Position numbers and translations under genes: made by a program
The notes under the pieces: generated by a model
Database searches by the model: none
Seen by the model: only the letters and a program-made list of their open reading frames with translations
What the model was told of the DNA's origin: nothing
Shown here: piece by piece, positions 59,763-64,000 of the stretch
Position numbering within the stretch: the first letter of the stretch is position 1
Layout of the letters: every line of letters begins with the position of its first letter
Source: an uncultured Eggerthellaceae bacterium
Lineage (GTDB): Bacteria > Actinomycetota > Coriobacteriia > Coriobacteriales > Eggerthellaceae
DNA length: 64,000 bases
Direction of reading: 5' to 3'
Assembly: GCA_910588435.1 (NCBI GenBank)
Contig: CAJUPL010000003.1
Span: forward strand, 62,001-126,000

Positions 59763-61850
59763 ATGACGAACGGAGATTACTGCCTGCACGAGTTGGTGTG
59801 GAATGGCTGCGATGACTACCTAGGTGATGTGCTGGTGGCGTCACCCGCTGATGCTTCCGGAAGGGGCATCCTGTTCACGCTTTCCGAGGCAATCGATATG
59901 GAACTTGAGGGAGCGCACGTATACCTGATCTGGCATCACCGCATGAGCGGCAAGCGCGGATGCGAGCCGTTCGCCTGCGGCGATGACGGGGCATGGCGCG
60001 CGTTCTACCCTGCCTCGATGCAGGAGTGCGAGGGTGTGGTGGACGCGCAGATCGTCATCTCTCTTCCCGATGGTCCTGCCGTTTCCACGCGCGTGTTCAA
60101 GGTGCGCGTTGAGCCCGCGCTGATCGGAGCCGACGCTGACGAGAACGGCTTTACGCTGTTCGTCGAGGTGATCAAGCGCTACGAGGAAGGCGCCGAGCGC
60201 GTCGAAGAGCTGCTCGCCGTGCTGGATGACGTGAGCATCATCAAGGGAGAGAAGGGTGAACCCGGCGAGAAGGGTGACCCCGGAGAACCGGGGCCAGCGG
60301 GACCGGCTGGTGCGGACGGCGCTCCCGGAGCGAAAGGCGACAAGGGCGACAAAGGTGAGCCCGGCGAGAAGGGTGAACCAGGACAGAAGGGCGCTGATGG
60401 TGCGCCTGGCCCAAAAGGCGATAAGGGGGATAAGGGCGATCCCGGCGCGGATGGCGCGCCTGGACAGGATGGAGCCGATGGCATTGATGGACAGGACGGC
60501 GTTGGCATAGCGTCTGTCGTTCAGACGACAACATCGATAGCGGATGCCGGCGTGAACGTCGTGACCGTTACATTGACGGATGGCAGTGCGAGCACCTTCG
60601 AGGTACGAAACGGGCATACGGGATCCGGCGGAAGCGGCGAAGGCGGTGATGTTGTCTATGTGCCAGGAGAAAAGGGCGACAAGGGAGACAAAGGCGATCC
60701 ATTCACGTATGCGGACTTCACAGCCGAACAACTGGCTGAGCTCAAAGGCGAAAAGGGTGATCCTGGCGAGCCTGGCGCAGCTGGAGCGGATGGTGCGCCC
60801 GGTGCCAAAGGAGACAAGGGCGATCCGGGAGAGCCGGGCCCTGCAGGAGCGGACGGTCGCGCGTTCGCCTTCGAGGACTTCACCGAAGAGCAGTTGGCTG
60901 CTCTGAAAGGCGAACGTGGAGAGCCGGGCATCCAAGGCGAGAAGGGCGACAAGGGTGAGCCGGGCAGCATGGATGTGACCGTGGAAGCGCCTTTGAGCTT
61001 CGATGATGATGGTGTGATCCGCATTGATCTTTCCGGCTATGCCACCACGGAGGACTTGGAGGGGTTCGAGCCCACAGGCGACGGGTTACTCTTGGAGGCC
61101 GAGGCTTCGCCAGGTCTTTGGATGGGATGGAACTACCCGACCTGCGCAGAGAACATACCTGGTTCATCGAGCACCTTATCAAGCGCGGGAAATCTCTGGC
61201 GCGTGAAGCCGGGGGATCTGATCTGGGATTTGAAAACGCAGAAGATCGTCCAGGTCACGGAGGCTATCTACAGCAATGGAAGCACAGGGTCGCTCGCGCT
61301 CAAGTACAAAGGCGTCATCGACTTCGGAGACATGCGCAAGTTCGTTGCCACGACCGAGCTCGATGTGGAGCCGGGAGAATCGAAGGTCGTGAACTTCACG
61401 TACAAAACAACGAGGAACATGACGCCACAAGGCGCGATCTTCTTCAATCCCGAGACGGGAAACCTGATGATCTCGGCTTCAAGCTATACACCCAACACGC
61501 AAGCAGCCAAGCAGAACGTGACCCTCAATGGCCTATGCAATCTCTACGACAAGGACGGCATAGACCTGACGGTCGAAGGACCGCTTGCGTTCGAGGATGG
61601 CGTGCTTTCGATAGATTTGTCGGAATACGCGACCAAAACCGATCTGCAGGAGGTAACTCCTGATCTTTCCGACTATGCCACCAAAGAGTATGTGACCCAG
61701 AACATACCTGACGTGTCCGGCTTCGTGACACAGGAAGGACTCACAGCAGCTCTTCCAGATATGAGCGGCTTCGTAACGAGCGATCAGCTGTCCACCGCCG
61801 TGGATGATGCGCTGTCGAATCTGATGAATCTTGAGGAATGGAATTACTGA
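59763..61850 (+). CDS. Collagen-like tail fibre / upper baseplate protein
   Basis: 695 residues. The N-terminal 150 residues resemble BppU-type baseplate-anchoring domains. Two Gly-X-Y tracts follow (about 160-240 and 300-405; for example [16 protein letters not shown]), interrupted by a short globular piece. The C-terminus has a carbohydrate-module-like domain and [15 protein letters not shown] repeats. The Gly-X-Y tracts would form a triple helix. Confidence 0.88.
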   Translation: MTNGDYCLHELVWNGCDDYLGDVLVASPADASGRGILFTLSEAIDMELEGAHVYLIWHHRMSGKRGCEPFACGDDGAWRAFYPASMQECEGVVDAQIVISLPDGPAVSTRVFKVRVEPALIGADADENGFTLFVEVIKRYEEGAERVEELLAVLDDVSIIKGEKGEPGEKGDPGEPGPAGPAGADGAPGAKGDKGDKGEPGEKGEPGQKGADGAPGPKGDKGDKGDPGADGAPGQDGADGIDGQDGVGIASVVQTTTSIADAGVNVVTVTLTDGSASTFEVRNGHTGSGGSGEGGDVVYVPGEKGDKGDKGDPFTYADFTAEQLAELKGEKGDPGEPGAAGADGAPGAKGDKGDPGEPGPAGADGRAFAFEDFTEEQLAALKGERGEPGIQGEKGDKGEPGSMDVTVEAPLSFDDDGVIRIDLSGYATTEDLEGFEPTGDGLLLEAEASPGLWMGWNYPTCAENIPGSSSTLSSAGNLWRVKPGDLIWDLKTQKIVQVTEAIYSNGSTGSLALKYKGVIDFGDMRKFVATTELDVEPGESKVVNFTYKTTRNMTPQGAIFFNPETGNLMISASSYTPNTQAAKQNVTLNGLCNLYDKDGIDLTVEGPLAFEDGVLSIDLSEYATKTDLQEVTPDLSDYATKEYVTQNIPDVSGFVTQEGLTAALPDMSGFVTSDQLSTAVDDALSNLMNLEEWNY

Positions 61851-63103
61851 TGGCCATACCAAGCGGAATTGCTTCAACACATACCCTAACCGACATCGCC
61901 AACGCGATCCGTTATCAGAACGGCGAGAACCGGAGGTACCAGCCGGGAGAGATGGCGGACGCTGTGGAGGCATTGGATGGCACCCAGGAGAAGGGCGGTA
62001 TGCAATACGCCTACGAAGCGCCGCACTTTGGCAAGATGACCGTTTTGCCGTACACGTCCATTGCCAATGCGATACGCGGGCAGAACGGCGAGATGCGCGA
62101 GTACAAGCCCTGCGAGATGGCGCAAGCGATCCGCGATCTTGAATGGGCGAAACCCTCGAAGGCCTACGCGCTTCTGATGTATCTCGGCGATGGCGAGACC
62201 AAGCAAAAGCTGTGGTTCATTCGGGCAACGGAAGAGCCGCAGCCCATGAGTTTCTACAATGGTAGACCGATCGCTGCGGTGTACTCCGGGTTCGAGGAAA
62301 TGATCTACACTTCGAACAGCCAGGTGCCCTGGTATAGCAAGCATGATGACATTGGCGAGGTCGAGTTCATCGACGATGTGAAGCCACAGAGCTGCGCCTA
62401 CTGGTTCTATATGTTCCGGTACTGCACGAGCTTCGATCTTGCAAAGTTAGATTTGAGCGAGGCACAAAGCCTCGCCTATACGTTCTACTATTGCAGCGCT
62501 GCCACGTCGATCAGCCTCATGGGCAAGGAGACGTCTTTTGTTGGCAACATGAAGTACTGCTTCTACTACTGCTCGAAGCTTGAGACGCTTGACGTCAGAT
62601 ACATGGACGTGGGAAGCGTGACCGATTTCACTGAGTGCTTCCGTGGGTGCTCTGCCCTCACTGATCTGAAGGGGTTGGATACTTGGTATGTCAGCAGCTT
62701 GTGCACGACGACCGCAAGTATGTTCAATGGGTGTTCCAAGCTTGAGAAGTTGAGGCTTGGCACTTGGAACATGACCGGCGTGGGCAACGCAACCTATATG
62801 TTCCAGCGAATGAGCGTTGCGACCGAAATCGATATGAGCGGACTTACGTGGGGCAGCGCGACAACCAACATCAACAGCATGTTCAATGGTGACGGAAAGC
62901 TCGTCACGATCTATGCGAAAGCCGGCACAGCTCTTACTGGTGCGACATCCTCGACGAGCGTGTTTTACAACTGCTACAACCTCAAGGGTGGCGCAGGGTC
63001 GGCGCTCAATAACACCACGAGCGTGAACAGCTCTTACATCGGCGGATCGTATGCACGCATCGATGGCTACGGTGGACTGCCGGGGTACTTCACAACGAAG
63101 TAA
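61850..63103 (+). CDS. BspA-like (DUF285) repeat tail protein
   Basis: 417 residues. The N-terminus has two short repeats (IASTHTLTDIANAIRYQNGE and a near copy YTSIANAIRGQNGEMREYKP), then BspA/DUF285-type repeats of about 24 residues (SMFNGCSKLEKLRLGTWNMT and neighbours). It probably contacts host surface sugars or proteins. It overlaps the fibre gene by one base. Confidence 0.8.
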   Translation: MAIPSGIASTHTLTDIANAIRYQNGENRRYQPGEMADAVEALDGTQEKGGMQYAYEAPHFGKMTVLPYTSIANAIRGQNGEMREYKPCEMAQAIRDLEWAKPSKAYALLMYLGDGETKQKLWFIRATEEPQPMSFYNGRPIAAVYSGFEEMIYTSNSQVPWYSKHDDIGEVEFIDDVKPQSCAYWFYMFRYCTSFDLAKLDLSEAQSLAYTFYYCSAATSISLMGKETSFVGNMKYCFYYCSKLETLDVRYMDVGSVTDFTECFRGCSALTDLKGLDTWYVSSLCTTTASMFNGCSKLEKLRLGTWNMTGVGNATYMFQRMSVATEIDMSGLTWGSATTNINSMFNGDGKLVTIYAKAGTALTGATSSTSVFYNCYNLKGGAGSALNNTTSVNSSYIGGSYARIDGYGGLPGYFTTK

Positions 63104-63174
63104 ACCAGATAGCTATTTGTGACACCTTCATACGCTTGCGTTGTTGGAAAACGCGAGATATGGAGGTGTTTCAT

Positions 63175-63654
63175 ATGGATTTCCATGTTCTTCTCATCAC
63201 GGGTGTGATGATCGTGCTGGATGTCGTCTTCGGATTTGCTGGCGCTATCAAGCAGAAGGATGTGCAGTCCAGCAAGCTGCGTGACGGGCTTTGGCACAAA
63301 GCTGGTTTCGTGGGACTGATTGCGCTAGCCTACGTGATCCAGTACACAGCGCAGCATGCGGAGCTCGGCTTTGACGTGCCGAGTGTCATGGCGGTTTGCG
63401 TGTACGTGATTGTGACTGAGATCGTGTCTGTTTTCGAGAACCTGTGCGTGCTGAACCCCAACCTAGTTGACAGCCCTCTTGGGGCCATCTTCAGGAAGAC
63501 GCCGAAGGTTGAAGCCGCTGAGTTGGCGAGCGGCAAGGAAGTCGCTGGCGTCGCTTTGAGCGACGAAGGTTCTGGAAGCTCTTCGGAGAGTGCGAGCAAC
63601 GAGAAGTGGGTCGGTGCTGAGTTTGCAGACGTCGCGGGCGGTGATAGCAAGTGA
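63175..63654 (+). CDS. Phage holin
   Basis: 159 residues with three membrane helices (LLITGVMIVLDVVFGFAGAI, GLIALAYVIQYTAQ, VMAVCVYVIVTEIVSVFENL), matching the phage holin-4 (toxin-secretion/lysis holin) family, and a Ser/Glu-rich tail. ATG 63,175 has TGGAGG upstream. It makes membrane lesions for lysis. Confidence 0.88.
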   Translation: MDFHVLLITGVMIVLDVVFGFAGAIKQKDVQSSKLRDGLWHKAGFVGLIALAYVIQYTAQHAELGFDVPSVMAVCVYVIVTEIVSVFENLCVLNPNLVDSPLGAIFRKTPKVEAAELASGKEVAGVALSDEGSGSSSESASNEKWVGAEFADVAGGDSK

Positions 63655-64000
63655 CGACGTATATCGGCCAAGCATCGTGCGACGAGTGTGGACATTATGT
63701 CGGTGGCCAAGCTGGGAATCAGAGCGGAACCGAACTTAACACTCGCGCGGCGTACCTCTACAACTGGCGCACGCTGATTCGTTTCAACGATGCGAGCATG
63801 GCCACGAAATGCGGTCAAGCTATGGCGAGCGCTGTAGCCAATATGTGCATCGGATACGACCAGGGCGAGCGCAACAGCATCCTACCACTTGCACGTGCTG
63901 CAGGTTGGAACCTTGCGGCGATCACCCAGGCTTGCGAATGCGATTGTTCCAGCCTTGCAGGTGTGTGCGGCATTGCTGCAGGTGCTCCAGAAAGCGCGAT
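63651..64000 (+). CDS. Phage lysin, NlpC/P60-like, 3'-truncated by window end
   Basis: A 116-residue N-terminal part is visible. TTYIGQASCDECGHYVGGQA and GNQSGTELNTRAAYLYNW are the start of an endolysin family common in gut Gram-positive phages, with the catalytic Cys in ACECDCSSLAGVC. The GTG start overlaps the holin stop (GTGA). It degrades cell-wall peptide cross-links; the C-terminal cell-wall-binding part is outside the window. Confidence 0.85.
   Translation, partial: MTTYIGQASCDECGHYVGGQAGNQSGTELNTRAAYLYNWRTLIRFNDASMATKCGQAMASAVANMCIGYDQGERNSILPLARAAGWNLAAITQACECDCSSLAGVCGIAAGAPESA

Larger units (their letters stand above)
29966..64000. mobile_element. Prophage (partial; continues beyond the window)
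   Basis: The left end is marked by the integrase at 29,966; the true attL lies somewhere in 29,860-29,965 and could not be fixed because the right end is absent. Gene order is integrase, repressor, HTH genes, replication, terminase, portal, [14 kb cargo], scaffold, capsid, connectors, Dit, Tal, fibres, holin, lysin. The integration site is not a visible tRNA. It may be defective (see tail genes). Confidence 0.92.

Noticed and set aside
1..64000. CRISPR array
   Set aside because: No regularly spaced repeat-spacer pattern and no cas genes; the only arrays are palindromic repeats without unique spacers.

Overview
The window is high-GC bacterial DNA, most likely from an anaerobic gut actinobacterium of the Coriobacteriia, family Eggerthellaceae. 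This is inferred from gene content: an actinobacterial-type integration host factor, ClpC, a Gram-positive-style Tad pilus locus with no secretin, and several molybdopterin enzymes of the kind abundant in Eggerthella and Gordonibacter. No rRNA or tRNA gene was found, so the assignment rests on proteins only.

Positions 1-29,900 are host chromosome. The 3' part of clpC is followed by a terminator, then by seven tandem copies of a palindromic intergenic repeat that recurs near 15.4 kb and 24.6 kb. A tightly coupled Tad/Flp pilus operon runs from 2.3 to 12.5 kb (cpaB, tadZ, tadA, tadB, tadC, flp, pseudopilins, a large TadG-like protein, an exported protein, DUF192 and a zinc-ribbon protein). Next come a ModE-like regulator, thrC, an SGNH esterase, tatA, greA, lysS, ybaB, recR, a MobB-MobA fusion, a polyferredoxin, a Tyr/Asp-rich membrane protein, a DUF362 protein, mIHF, a small alarmone synthetase, a glycine amidinotransferase, ilvE, citramalate synthase, a TrpR-like regulator and a NUDIX hydrolase.

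Positions about 29,930-64,000 are a prophage, cut off by the window end. It has an integrase, a CI-like repressor and small HTH genes, a replisome organiser and DnaC-like loader, terminase, portal, scaffold, capsid, connectors, Dit, Tal, a collagen-like fibre, a BspA-like repeat protein, a holin and the start of a lysin. There are three oddities. First, two long gene-free stretches flanking the large terminase gene (35.75-36.45 kb and 38.14-38.53 kb) fold into dense hairpins and share a repeated stem motif; they look like undescribed structured RNAs or DNA elements. Second, between portal and scaffold sits a roughly 14 kb cargo block: an Abi_2/HEPN gene followed by two tandem copies of a small structured RNA, HTH regulators, and two molybdopterin oxidoreductase modules. 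These modules resemble catechol dehydroxylases or transhydroxylases, and come with 4Fe-4S partners and an MFS transporter. The block ends with a two-gene SMR efflux pump divergent from its MerR-type regulator. Third, the morphogenesis cluster passes directly from head-tail connectors to Dit, with no major tail protein or tape measure.

Molybdenum is a recurring theme: a ModE-like HTH protein and a MobBA cofactor enzyme lie in the chromosome, and two Mo/W-bis-MGD enzymes lie in the prophage cargo.
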